The translations under genes were made by a program, and so were the position numbers. 64,000 nt of DNA from Halobacterium zhouii. Its GTDB lineage: Archaea > Halobacteriota > Halobacteria > Halobacteriales > Halobacteriaceae. The first letter of the stretch is position 1. Every line of letters begins with the position of its first letter. This document shows, piece by piece, positions 17,759 through 25,954 of the stretch. The DNA lies in contig NZ_CP089593.1 in assembly GCF_021249405.1 (NCBI RefSeq), positions 1,860,001-1,924,000 of the forward strand. Direction: 5' to 3'. The notes below the pieces were generated by a model. It ran no database searches. It was not told the origin of the DNA and saw nothing but the letters and a program-made list of their open reading frames with translations.

Positions 17759-19483
17759 TCACTCGACAGTGAACTCGAAGCGCGCGCCGCCGTCCTCGCT
17801 CTCCGCGAGTGCGACGGTCCAGTCGTGGGCGCCCGCGATCTGTTCGACGATGGCGAGCCCGAACCCGGTTCCCTCGTCGTTCGTGGTGTAGCCGCGATCG
17901 AAGACCTGTTCGCGCTCGTCCATCGGGATACCGGGGCCGTCGTCAGCGACGAAGAAGCCGTCCTCGGTCGCGCCGACGCGTACGGCGACGGCCGAGTGAC
18001 TTCCGTCGGCGGCGACGTCGTCCGACGCAGTCAATCCGTCCGGCGAACCGTGTTCCACGGCGTCCTGGCGAGCCTGCAAGGCAGGGCTCGCCGAACCGTG
18101 TTCGACGGCGTTCCGGAAGAGGTTCTCGAGAAGTCGCAGGAGCGCCGTCTCGTCGGCCGCGAGTTCGCGGTCGCCGCCCACTTCGAGTGTTCCGTTCGCG
18201 TCCGTCGCGTCGACCAACTGCCAGGCGGTGCGCGCAGTCGCGGCGAGTGAGACGGTCGCGTGGTCGCGTTCGGCGCGTTCCTCGCGAGCGAGCGTGAGGA
18301 GGTCGTCGATGATACGCTCCATGCGGTCGAGCGCGTCGGCGGTCTCCTCGAAGTGGTCGTCGTCCCCCCTTTCTCGGCCGAGTTCGAGATTCCCTTTGGC
18401 GACGTTCAGGGGGTTCCGGAGGTCGTGACTGACGACGTTCGCGAACTCCTCGAGACGCTGCTCTCGGGCGTGGCGTTCGGTCACGTCGCGAACCGTCACA
18501 GTGCGACCGAGACGCGACGTGCCGCGTTCGACGGAGGCGACCGACACCTCGAAGACGTGGCGCTCGCCGTCACGGAATGCGTCGCATTCGTGCTGACCGG
18601 ACCGCCGCCAGCAGTCCCCGCCGAGAGCTGGCGTCAACGCCTCGCCAGCGTGCGCACCGACCGCGGCGGCCGCGAGCTCGCGTCCCGCGGGGTTGGCGGT
18701 GACGACGCGGTCGGCGTCGTCGAGGACGAAGACGGCGCTGTCGAACTCCTGGACGACGGTCTCCCAGGCGACCGGCGCGAGCCGGAACAGTTCGTTGCGC
18801 GCGACGCTCCACGCGACCGCGCCGGCAGTGACGATGAACGCGAGCGCCGGGAGGTTCACCGCGGGAAACGGGTTGGCTCCGGAGATGTAGACGAGACCGG
18901 CGACGGCTGGTACGAACGCACCGACGAGCAACCCCGTGGTCTGCCGCCTGTATATCGATGCGCCCGCGGCGAGTCGTCGCGCGAGTAACCACATCGAGAC
19001 AGCCACAAGCGCGTAGATGTACACCATGAACGCGTAGAACACAGGTCCGTGGCCGGTATGGAGCGCCACGAACCCGCCCTTGGATATGGTCTCCGTGCTC
19101 GTCCAGACGAGGGTGGTGGCTGGGTACGTGACCACGAGGGCGTACGTCACGACGGGCGGGACGGCGAGCGCCAGACGCCAGCGGCGGTCCAGGAGGTCGT
19201 CGTACCCGAGGTACGAGAGGACGAACGTGAACCAGAGCAGTGGCGCGGTGACGTTCCCAGCGTACTCGATCTTCGCGAACAGGAGTTGGGCGTCCGTCGT
19301 CGTGACCGAGAGTTCGGCGGCGTACCCGAGCATCCAGACTGCCGTCGCCAGCAGCAGCGGAATGGCGTACTGGACGTCCCGCGACTGCTCGTTCCATTGG
19401 CGCGCGAGGTGAACGGCGAACACCGCAAACGCGAATCCGCACACCACCAGCGGGAGCGTGTACGGAGTCGCCTGCAGAGCCAT
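17759..19483 (-). CDS. Membrane sensor histidine kinase (7TM sensor, PAS, HisKA, HATPase)
   Basis: 574 residues starting at the ATG at 19483. Residues 1-225 form seven membrane segments of the histidine-kinase N-terminal 7TM type. Residues 235-340 are a PAS domain (FDSAVFVLDDADRVVTANPA). The phospho-acceptor is His353 in ANVVSHDLRNPL. The N box is ENLFRNAVEHGS (453-464), G1 is DDGPGIP and G2 is GTGFGLAIV. Between N box and G1 there is an in-frame insertion that repeats AVEHGS (475-480). There is no receiver domain and no partner regulator nearby. A perfect TATA element precedes the ATG. Confidence 0.92.
   Translation of the reverse strand: MALQATPYTLPLVVCGFAFAVFAVHLARQWNEQSRDVQYAIPLLLATAVWMLGYAAELSVTTTDAQLLFAKIEYAGNVTAPLLWFTFVLSYLGYDDLLDRRWRLALAVPPVVTYALVVTYPATTLVWTSTETISKGGFVALHTGHGPVFYAFMVYIYALVAVSMWLLARRLAAGASIYRRQTTGLLVGAFVPAVAGLVYISGANPFPAVNLPALAFIVTAGAVAWSVARNELFRLAPVAWETVVQEFDSAVFVLDDADRVVTANPAGRELAAAAVGAHAGEALTPALGGDCWRRSGQHECDAFRDGERHVFEVSVASVERGTSRLGRTVTVRDVTERHAREQRLEEFANVVSHDLRNPLNVAKGNLELGRERGDDDHFEETADALDRMERIIDDLLTLAREERAERDHATVSLAATARTAWQLVDATDANGTLEVGGDRELAADETALLRLLENLFRNAVEHGSASPALQARQDAVEHGSPDGLTASDDVAADGSHSAVAVRVGATEDGFFVADDGPGIPMDEREQVFDRGYTTNDEGTGFGLAIVEQIAGAHDWTVALAESEDGGARFEFTVE
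18044..18111 (-). repeat. In-frame 48-bp duplication/insertion in the histidine kinase N-box region
   Basis: Near-identical 20-bp direct repeats (cgaaccgtgttc plus acggcgt, one mismatch) lie at 18044-18063 and 18092-18111, exactly 48 bp apart. Between them, 18067-18092 is an inverted repeat (ggcgagcctgc, a 3-base loop, gcagggctcgcc). In protein this duplicates AVEHGS just after the ATP-binding N box without breaking the frame. It looks like a small insertion with hairpin potential, or a slippage product. Confidence 0.7.
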
Positions 19484-19507
19484 ACCCGCGCATCGAACGC
19501 CCCTCCC

Positions 19508-19517
19508 AAATATATGG
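19508..19517 (-). promoter_or_regulatory. TATA box of the histidine kinase gene
   Basis: The aaatatatgg block (reverse ccatatattt) is centred about 28 bp before the ATG at 19483, predicting a leaderless mRNA. Confidence 0.65.
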
Positions 19518-19598
19518 TGGCACCGGGCGATACTACCGCCGCTTCGAACGCTGTCGTGGACCGTAACGCTAACCCCGAGTCGCGCCCCACGATTGTAC

Positions 19599-21038
19599 AT
19601 GATTGCCATCGTCGGGGGCGGCATCGCGGGGCTGGCGGCCGCGCACCGACTCCAGGGCCACGGCCACGACGTCCGCGTGTTCGAGGCGTCGGACTCGGTC
19701 GGCGGCCTCGCGGCGACGCGGGAGACGGCGGGCGACCCCATCGAGACGTTCTACCACCACCTCTCGGCGTCCGAGGAGACCATCGTGGAGTTGATCGAGG
19801 AACTCGGCCTCGGCGACGACCTGCGGTGGCCCATCGGAAAGAACGCGTACTACGTCGACGGCACCGTCCACCCGATGGACACACCGTGGGAGATCCTGGC
19901 GTTCCCGCACTGGAGCGTCTACGACACGTTCCGTCTCGGAATGTTGATGCTGGACGTGGACGTTCGCGGCGGCGTCCCCTCCTTCGACACGTACGACAGA
20001 CTCGAGGATTTCGAGGACGTCTCCGTCAAGGAGTTCTGCATCGAACACACCACGCGGAACGTCTACGAGACGTTCTTCCAGCCGCTCCTGCGAGCGAAGT
20101 TCGGGGACCGCGTGAGCGACGTGAGCGCGGCGTGGCTGCTCGGCCGCATCAAGTTCCGCGGCGAACGCGACCTGCTGCGCGGCGAACCCCTGGGGTATCT
20201 CGACGGCGGGTTCGGGCGCCTGAACGCCGCGCTGGTCGACGCGGTCGGACGCGAGAACATCGAGACGAACGCGCGCGTGACGAACCTCGGCGTCGCGGAC
20301 GGCACAGCCCGGACGGTGACCGTGGAGCGAAGCGGCGGCGCGGGCCAGGGTGACGGCGACGATACAGCGCAGTCCGACGGCGGCGGTTCGGCCCGCTCAG
20401 TCGCCGACACGGCCTTCGACTGGCAGGGCGAGGAGACCTTCGACGTGGACGCCGTGGTGGTCGCGGCGATGCCGAACGTCCTCGAGGAGCTCACGGGCTA
20501 CGAGTGCGACATCACGTTCCAGGGGACGGTGTGCTCGCTCGTGAGCATGGACCGCCAGCTCACGGACACGTACTGGCTGAACATCGCGGACGACGCGCCC
20601 TTCGGCGCGCTCATCGAGCACACGAACTTCATCTCCGAGGAGCGCTACGGCGGCGAACACCTCCTGTACGTCCCGAAGTACATCCAGAGTCCCGAAGACG
20701 AGGTCTGGCAGATGAGCGACGACGAGGTCGAAGAGCACTGGCTCGCGGGCCTGGAGGACCTCTTCCCGTCGTTCGACCGGAGCCACGTCAACTGGATCGA
20801 GACGGCCCGGAACCCCCGCACCGCGCCGGTCTACGAGCGCGGCTACCTCGACATGGTGATTCCGTACCACCTCGAGGAGTCGGTGGGCGACGGCGTCTAC
20901 TACGCGGGGATGGCCTCGCGCGCTCAGTACCCCGAGCGTTCGCTGAACGGCGGCATCGTCGCTGGCTACGAGTGTGCGGACCGAATCGCTGGTGAGAGAG
21001 AAACGACGGGGAGAAACAGCGAGCGCCGGGACGGATAA
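19599..21038 (+). CDS. FAD-dependent oxidoreductase, amine oxidase/protoporphyrinogen oxidase-like
   Basis: 479 residues. The dinucleotide-binding motif opens the protein (MIAIVGGGIAGLAAAHRLQG), followed by VFEASDSVGGLAATRE. The C-terminal FAD motif is YYAGMASRAQYPERSLNGGI. The middle contains NVYETFFQPLLRAKFG and an acidic Gly-rich insertion near 245-270. Proteins of this type are often linked to glycan or isoprenoid redox steps, but the substrate is unknown here. I chose the ATG at 19599 because the glycine motif starts at once. It is divergent from the kinase gene. Confidence 0.85.
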   Translation: MIAIVGGGIAGLAAAHRLQGHGHDVRVFEASDSVGGLAATRETAGDPIETFYHHLSASEETIVELIEELGLGDDLRWPIGKNAYYVDGTVHPMDTPWEILAFPHWSVYDTFRLGMLMLDVDVRGGVPSFDTYDRLEDFEDVSVKEFCIEHTTRNVYETFFQPLLRAKFGDRVSDVSAAWLLGRIKFRGERDLLRGEPLGYLDGGFGRLNAALVDAVGRENIETNARVTNLGVADGTARTVTVERSGGAGQGDGDDTAQSDGGGSARSVADTAFDWQGEETFDVDAVVVAAMPNVLEELTGYECDITFQGTVCSLVSMDRQLTDTYWLNIADDAPFGALIEHTNFISEERYGGEHLLYVPKYIQSPEDEVWQMSDDEVEEHWLAGLEDLFPSFDRSHVNWIETARNPRTAPVYERGYLDMVIPYHLEESVGDGVYYAGMASRAQYPERSLNGGIVAGYECADRIAGERETTGRNSERRDG

Positions 21039-21097
21039 GCGCGTGACACGGACCAGCAAGTGCGACAGACATTTACACACCCACGTCACAAGATGGC

Positions 21098-21105
21098 GGA
21101 GGTGA
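21098..21105 (+). promoter_or_regulatory. Full-length Shine-Dalgarno sequence before a gene without ATG/GTG
   Basis: ggaggtga matches the complement of the 3' end of archaeal 16S rRNA over eight bases. The reading frame of the Bat regulator is open from 21106, and 6 nt after this element stands ATT (21112). The in-frame TGA at 21103 lies inside the element. A canonical SD is otherwise unusual in this mostly leaderless window, so it supports a start at or very near 21112. Confidence 0.6.
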
Positions 21106-21111
21106 GAGCAG

Positions 21112-21801
21112 ATTCTCCGCGTCGAATTTCAGACTGAACCGACCGGCACAATCGACCGGCTCGCGTCGTGCATCGATGATGTCCAGAGTATCGAGTTGGA
21201 CAACGCCTTCTACGTCGAGGACGGGAAATGGATCGAGTCGTTGACGGTGTCGACAACCGAGCCCTTCGACGCCGAGGAGGTCGTGTTCGGTATCTCGGGG
21301 ACGACGTACTTCTACGGGCAGACGGTGCCGACCGGCTCGTCCGACCGGTACGCGGTTCGGATGATGGTCCTCACGAACGAATCGTACCCGTTCATTCTCG
21401 GACTGATCTTGCGCGCAGAAGCGATTCCGAACCGAATCGTGCTGACGCAGGGGGTGTTCGAGATTGTGTTGACGACGCGGACGTGGGACGGGTTCCGTGA
21501 CCTCGCAGACGAGATAGAGGCATCGCTAGGAAGATTCGATTTGGCGAGTGTGAACAAAATCGCGTCCCCTGGCGAACCCCTCGACAGCGGGCGGCTGACG
21601 GAGGTGTTAGTGACGAAACTCCCGGACGCACAGTTGCAGACGCTGGAAATAGCGTACACGATGGGGTACTTCGAGGTACCGCGAGAGGTGTCGGCGACAG
21701 ACGTGGCGGACGAACTGGGGGTGGCGCAGTCGACGATGAGCGAACGCCTTCGAACGGCAGAGCAGAACCTTCTAGAGATTGTCTACGGCCCGCGGCACTG
21801 A
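21112..21801 (+). CDS. Bat-type HTH transcriptional regulator (start codon anomalous)
   Basis: About 230 residues. The C-terminal domain LQTLEIAYTMGYFEVPREVS then ATDVADELGVAQSTMSERLR and AEQNLLEIVYG is the bacterio-opsin-activator (HTH_10) helix-turn-helix. The N-terminal part is a ligand-sensing-like domain (LRVEFQTEPTGTIDRLASCI). The frame has no ATG or GTG between the TGA at 21103 and the TTG at 21196, yet the coding signal clearly runs back to about 21112. Either translation begins at ATT 21112 behind a full SD, or a one-base error or indel separates it from the ATG at 21093 (MAEVR). It precedes the ABC/CoA-transferase operon on the same strand and is a likely regulator of it. Confidence 0.75.
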   Translation: MLRVEFQTEPTGTIDRLASCIDDVQSIELDNAFYVEDGKWIESLTVSTTEPFDAEEVVFGISGTTYFYGQTVPTGSSDRYAVRMMVLTNESYPFILGLILRAEAIPNRIVLTQGVFEIVLTTRTWDGFRDLADEIEASLGRFDLASVNKIASPGEPLDSGRLTEVLVTKLPDAQLQTLEIAYTMGYFEVPREVSATDVADELGVAQSTMSERLRTAEQNLLEIVYGPRH

Positions 21802-21851
21802 GACTTGCGCGCGCCGGCCACGAGGGGTCGTTACGGGTTCAGCCATCAGTG

Positions 21852-21864
21852 TGATATGTTATCA
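21852..21864 (+). promoter_or_regulatory. Palindromic operator candidate before the ABC operon
   Basis: tgatatgttatca is a perfect 5-3-5 inverted repeat (tgata/tatca), and a second gtgata occurs at about 21886. It stands 86-98 bp before the ATG of the binding-protein gene and just after the Bat regulator gene. It lies upstream of the likely TATA element ttttaac (21924-21930). Regulator binding here is inference. Confidence 0.45.
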
Positions 21865-21923
21865 AACACCAATCCAACTTATAACGTGATACACATCGTT
21901 TCCCATCGGGACCATAATGATTG

Positions 21924-21930
21924 TTTTAAC
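21924..21930 (+). promoter_or_regulatory. TATA-like element of the ABC operon
   Basis: ttttaac is centred about 23 bp before the ATG at 21950 in an unusually AT-rich spacer. The spacing is slightly short for a leaderless transcript, so the second element cttataac at 21878-21885 is an alternative with a longer leader. Confidence 0.45.
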
Positions 21931-21949
21931 CCCTAATTGAGGAAGTGGC

Positions 21950-23866
21950 ATGGTATCGAAAGACCGTGATGGACCGGGCGAGTCGTCAGACAACCGAACA
22001 CTCAGTCGACGTGGCTACCTGACTTCTGCGGCAGTCGCCACTGCGGGCCTCTCGACACTCGCGGGCTGTAACAAGTCGAGTGGAGGAGGTCTAGAGGCGA
22101 AAGTGCCCGACGGAGTTCCCGCATCGGTCAAAACGAAGTACTGGCACGACTGGTCGACCATCGAGGCGGAAGAACCGCCCCTCGACTACACGGCGAAAGC
22201 CGGGTCGGTCCTAGAACCGATTCCGATGGAGTTCTCCAGCGAAGACGACCCCTGGATGCGAGAGCACGCTCTCATGATGAAACGCGCCGCAGAGAATCTC
22301 GGTGCGTCCGTTACGCTGAACGACCGTCCGCTCAATCAGCTCTATGCGCAGAGCTGGAACACGCCAGGGCTCGAAGCGGTCGTCTCGATGAGTACCCACG
22401 GTCCCGACCCACAGCGCGGGCTCGACCCGAACCCCCTCCTGATGCGCCGGCACAAGAACAGCCCCTCGAACTACGACAACTACTTCAACCCCGAACTGAA
22501 CGAAATCCTCGAAAAACAGCGCACGCTGACAGGCGACGAATCGAAGCGGAAGCAACTCGTCGACGAGGCACAGCGCATCTTCGCCGAGGACGTCGGGGCG
22601 ATTATCAGCCTCTTCCCCGACGTCATCACCGCGGCGAACACGAACCGGTGGTCGGGGTACGTGATGACGCCCGGGAACGGACCGACAGGGGACTCCTTCC
22701 AATGGTCAGAGGTAAATCTCCAGCCTCAGGCAGACAGCTCCACGTACGTGAAGGGGGTCACTACGTCGATGAACTCACTCAACCTCCCCTGGGCGGCTGG
22801 CGGCGCTGAGGAAAAACGCCTGAAGTACATCTACGACGGCCTGTTCGACGCCAACCCCAACCTCGAGGTGATTCCGGCGCTCGCGACAAACGCGGCGTTC
22901 ACGGACGACACAACGGTCGAATTCGACCTCCGAGAGGGGGTCACGTGGCACGATGGCGAACCCTTCACGGCGGAAGACGTGAAGTTCACCGTTGACATAT
23001 ACAAGGAGTACACTTCGACGAGCCAGGTAGCGTTCTACGAACCCATCGAAAGCGCGGAAGTTCTCGGAGACCACAAGGTCAAGTTCAACCTGAAATATCC
23101 GGACGCCGCGTTCCTGACCCAGCGCGTCGTGCGCAGTGTCATCATTCCGAAGCACAAGTGGAAGGACGTCGAAACGCCGTCCCGCCACAGCCCGAAGAAT
23201 CCAGTCGGAACGGGGCCGTTCAAGTACAAGAGCTGGAGCCAGGGCTCTCAGTTCGAGGTCAAGCGTAACGACGGCCACTGGATGTTCGACGATGCGTGGC
23301 GTCAGAAACATCTCGGCGACCAGGCAGTGTCCGGGCCAGGAGTGGAGGGCGTCATCTGGGTCAACCTCAGCAACGTCGACACGATGCTCGGCTCTCTGAA
23401 ACAGGACCAGATCGACGCGGTCGGCACGACGCTCTCGAACAGCCAGGCGAACCGGGCCGCGAACACAAGTGGTATCGAGAAGATGGTCGCGGAGAACTTC
23501 GCGCCACTCGATGCGAAGCTAATGTTCTCCTGTCCGCTCATCCGAGACAAGGAGTTCCGCGTCGCGTTCGCCAAGTCGGTCGACAAACGCGGGTTCGTCG
23601 AGGAGGTCCTTCTCGGGAACGCTACGGTTCCGAACGGGGAGAATCCGATCTCTCCGATCACACCCTGGAACACGAAGGACACGAAGAACTACACGCACGA
23701 CCCCCAGGCCGCGAAAACCATCCTGAAGCAGGCCGGATACACGTGGGACGGGAGTGGCAGCCTCCGATACCCGAACGGGGACGCGTGGGGCGCGTTCGTC
23801 GAACGCATCCAGAACGGGAACACGCACAAGCGCCGTGCCGAACTGGGTCAGCCAGACTTCTCCTGA
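21950..23866 (+). CDS. Tat lipoprotein binding protein (SBP family 5) with permuted lobe order
   Basis: 638 residues. The N-terminus has a Tat signal and lipobox: TLSRRGYLTSAAVATAGLS then LAGC with lipidated Cys40. Residues about 90-250 resemble the C-terminal lobe of family 5 oligopeptide/dipeptide binding proteins (ENLGASVTLNDRPLNQLYAQ; YFNPELNEILEKQ; DEAQRIFAEDVGAIISLFP). Residues about 256-638 resemble the N-terminal and middle parts (LKYIYDGLFDANPNLEVIPA; REGVTWHDGEPFTAEDVKF; PVGTGPFKYKSW) and end at AKTILKQAGYTWDGS plus a short tail. So the order is C-lobe then N-lobe, opposite to the normal family. It heads the operon through 29950. Confidence 0.85.
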   Translation: MVSKDRDGPGESSDNRTLSRRGYLTSAAVATAGLSTLAGCNKSSGGGLEAKVPDGVPASVKTKYWHDWSTIEAEEPPLDYTAKAGSVLEPIPMEFSSEDDPWMREHALMMKRAAENLGASVTLNDRPLNQLYAQSWNTPGLEAVVSMSTHGPDPQRGLDPNPLLMRRHKNSPSNYDNYFNPELNEILEKQRTLTGDESKRKQLVDEAQRIFAEDVGAIISLFPDVITAANTNRWSGYVMTPGNGPTGDSFQWSEVNLQPQADSSTYVKGVTTSMNSLNLPWAAGGAEEKRLKYIYDGLFDANPNLEVIPALATNAAFTDDTTVEFDLREGVTWHDGEPFTAEDVKFTVDIYKEYTSTSQVAFYEPIESAEVLGDHKVKFNLKYPDAAFLTQRVVRSVIIPKHKWKDVETPSRHSPKNPVGTGPFKYKSWSQGSQFEVKRNDGHWMFDDAWRQKHLGDQAVSGPGVEGVIWVNLSNVDTMLGSLKQDQIDAVGTTLSNSQANRAANTSGIEKMVAENFAPLDAKLMFSCPLIRDKEFRVAFAKSVDKRGFVEEVLLGNATVPNGENPISPITPWNTKDTKNYTHDPQAAKTILKQAGYTWDGSGSLRYPNGDAWGAFVERIQNGNTHKRRAELGQPDFS

Positions 23867-23889
23867 CCACTCCGAACCACTACCATTCA

Positions 23890-25104
23890 ATGTCAACAGA
23901 CACACCGCTCGACGGTCTCACCGTCGTAGACGCCGCCAGTCTGTACGCGGGTCCGCTGTCCGCGATGATCCTGGGCGACTTCGGTGCCGATGTCATCAAG
24001 GTCGAACATCCCGAACACGGTGACGCCCTCCGTGAGTTCGGCGACTACCCCGAGGAGCTCTCCTACCAGTGGGTGAACCGGAACAAGAAGAGCGTCCCGC
24101 TTGACTTGCACGCGGAGGACGGCCAGGAGATATTCCGAGAGCTCGTCGCGGACGCGGACGTACTCGTCGAGAACTTCCGCCCGGGAACGCTCGAGGATTG
24201 GAACGTCGGTTGGGAGACGCTCTCCGACCTGAACGAGGATCTCGTGATGGTTCGCGTCACCGGGTTCGGGCAGACCGGCCCCTACAGTAATCGCCCTGGA
24301 TTCGGCACACTCGTCGAGGCGATGAGCGGGTACGCGTACTCGACCGGGCAGCCTGACGGCCCGCCGACCCTTCCTCCCACTGCGATGGCGGACACCGTGA
24401 GTGCACTCCACTCCGCGTACGCCGCCATGATGGCGCTCTACTGGCGTGATACACAGAACGGCACTGGCCAGTACGTCGACACCTCGATACTCGAGTCGAT
24501 GTTCGGCGTGCTCGGCGATCACGTCACCGAGTACGGCAGGAAGGGGATCGACCACGAGCGATCAGGGAATCAGAGCAGCCGGACCGCCCCGAGGAACACT
24601 TACCGGACGAAAGACGACCGGTGGGTCGCGATATCCGGGAGCGCGCCGAGTATCGCGGAACGAATCCTCCGGATCGTTGGTGGTGAGGACCTCGTCGAGG
24701 ACGCCCGGTTTCAGACGATGGAGGGGCGCCTCGAGCACGTCGAGGAGTTAGACGCCATCATCGAGGACTGGATGCGAGAACGCACCCGCGAGGAGGTCAT
24801 CGACATCTTCGAGGAACACGGCGCGGCGCTCGGTCCGGTGAACAACATGGGGGACATCTTCGAGGACGAGCACTTCGACAGACGAGACGCCATCCTGCAC
24901 GTCGACGATGGCGACGAGGAGGTTCCGATGCGGGGTGTCTTTCCGAAGCTCTCCGAGACGCCGGGACGCGTCGAACACCCTGGTCCGGATATCGGCGAGC
25001 ACACCGTCGACGTCATCACCGAGTACACAGACAGAACGCCGGACGAGGTGCGGCAACTGGCCGACGACGGCGTCACGCACGTCGGGGGCGAAGGCGATGA
25101 CTAA
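23890..25104 (+). CDS. Class III CoA-transferase (CaiB/BaiF family)
   Basis: 404 residues (MSTDTPLDGLTVVDAASLYA). Family marks: LGDFGADVIKVEHPEHGD near 28, VENFRPGTLEDW near 93 and the catalytic aspartate in PTAMADTVSALHSAY (Asp168). The C-terminal half has HGAALGPVNNMGDIFEDEHF. Such enzymes move CoA from a donor such as succinyl-CoA to a carboxylic acid. The next gene, a CitE-like lyase, overlaps its end (ATG at 25097), so the pair probably activates and then cleaves one acid. It is 23 bp after the binding-protein gene. Confidence 0.9.
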   Translation: MSTDTPLDGLTVVDAASLYAGPLSAMILGDFGADVIKVEHPEHGDALREFGDYPEELSYQWVNRNKKSVPLDLHAEDGQEIFRELVADADVLVENFRPGTLEDWNVGWETLSDLNEDLVMVRVTGFGQTGPYSNRPGFGTLVEAMSGYAYSTGQPDGPPTLPPTAMADTVSALHSAYAAMMALYWRDTQNGTGQYVDTSILESMFGVLGDHVTEYGRKGIDHERSGNQSSRTAPRNTYRTKDDRWVAISGSAPSIAERILRIVGGEDLVEDARFQTMEGRLEHVEELDAIIEDWMRERTREEVIDIFEEHGAALGPVNNMGDIFEDEHFDRRDAILHVDDGDEEVPMRGVFPKLSETPGRVEHPGPDIGEHTVDVITEYTDRTPDEVRQLADDGVTHVGGEGDD

Positions 25105-25954
25105 CCGACTCCGACGGTCGTTCCTCTACACGCCCGCCGACGACGAGTCGATGATGCGGAACGCCGTACGGCTCGACGATGCGGACGCAGTTATCTTCGA
25201 CCTCGAGGATGCCATTCCGACGGACGCGCTCGACGAGGCGCGGGAGAGTATCGCTGTCGTACTCGAGGAGACGGACAACAGAGCCACAGAGACGTGTACG
25301 CGCATCAACGGCCTGCAGACGAATCACTGGCAGACTGACCTCCGGGCGAGTATCGCGGCCGGCGTCGACACAGTCGTTCTCCCGATGATCGAACAGCCTC
25401 GGCAGGTCGACATGGCAGTCGAGGCTGCTGCAGAGGTCGGCGACGACAGCCCGGAGTTCCTTGTGACCATCGAGACGCCACGTGGCCTGTTCAACGCGGC
25501 GGAGATTGCCGAGCGCGGCGGGGAGTACGAGTCGGTCACTGCGCTCTCCTACGGACTGGGGGACTACACGCGCGCCATCGGTGCAACCGGCAAACCAGCA
25601 GAGATGGAGAGGTTTCTCAGGCAGACCATCGTCAGCGCGGCCTCTCTCGGTGGCCTCGACCCGATTACGACGGTCTACCAGGATATCGACGACGATGGAG
25701 GGCTGCGTGAGCACGCCTCTGCGGCGCGGCGACTCGGCTACATCGGACAGAAGGCCATCCATCCCACTCAACTATCGACGCTCAACGACATGTACACACC
25801 AACCCAGGACGAGTACGAGGAAGCCGTCCAGTTCGTCGACGCGTTCGACAGCGCCGACCGGGATTCACTGGTCGTCGACGGCGTCTTCCTCGACACAGCG
25901 ATCGTCGAACAGTACCGGACAGTAATCGACCGCCACGAAGAGGTGGCCAGGTGA
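25097..25954 (+). CDS. CitE-like (HpcH/HpaI family) acyl-CoA lyase
   Basis: 285 residues (MTNRLRRSFLYTPADDESMM). The CitE/malyl-CoA lyase pattern is present: DAVIFDLEDAIPTDALDEAR, the metal ligand Glu in FLVTIETPRGLFNAAE, and Asp in SYGLGDYTRAIG. GYIGQKAIHPTQLSTLN closes the barrel. Relatives cleave citramalyl-CoA, malyl-CoA, methylmalyl-CoA or citryl chains into acetyl-CoA or similar plus an oxo acid. It overlaps both neighbours (8 bp with the CoA-transferase, 4 bp with the permease), which argues for one operon and one pathway. Confidence 0.88.
   Translation: MTNRLRRSFLYTPADDESMMRNAVRLDDADAVIFDLEDAIPTDALDEARESIAVVLEETDNRATETCTRINGLQTNHWQTDLRASIAAGVDTVVLPMIEQPRQVDMAVEAAAEVGDDSPEFLVTIETPRGLFNAAEIAERGGEYESVTALSYGLGDYTRAIGATGKPAEMERFLRQTIVSAASLGGLDPITTVYQDIDDDGGLREHASAARRLGYIGQKAIHPTQLSTLNDMYTPTQDEYEEAVQFVDAFDSADRDSLVVDGVFLDTAIVEQYRTVIDRHEEVAR

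Noticed and set aside
19080..19412. Forward frames opposite the kinase 7TM region
   Set aside because: Shadow of the membrane-protein gene, with no start signal or domain.
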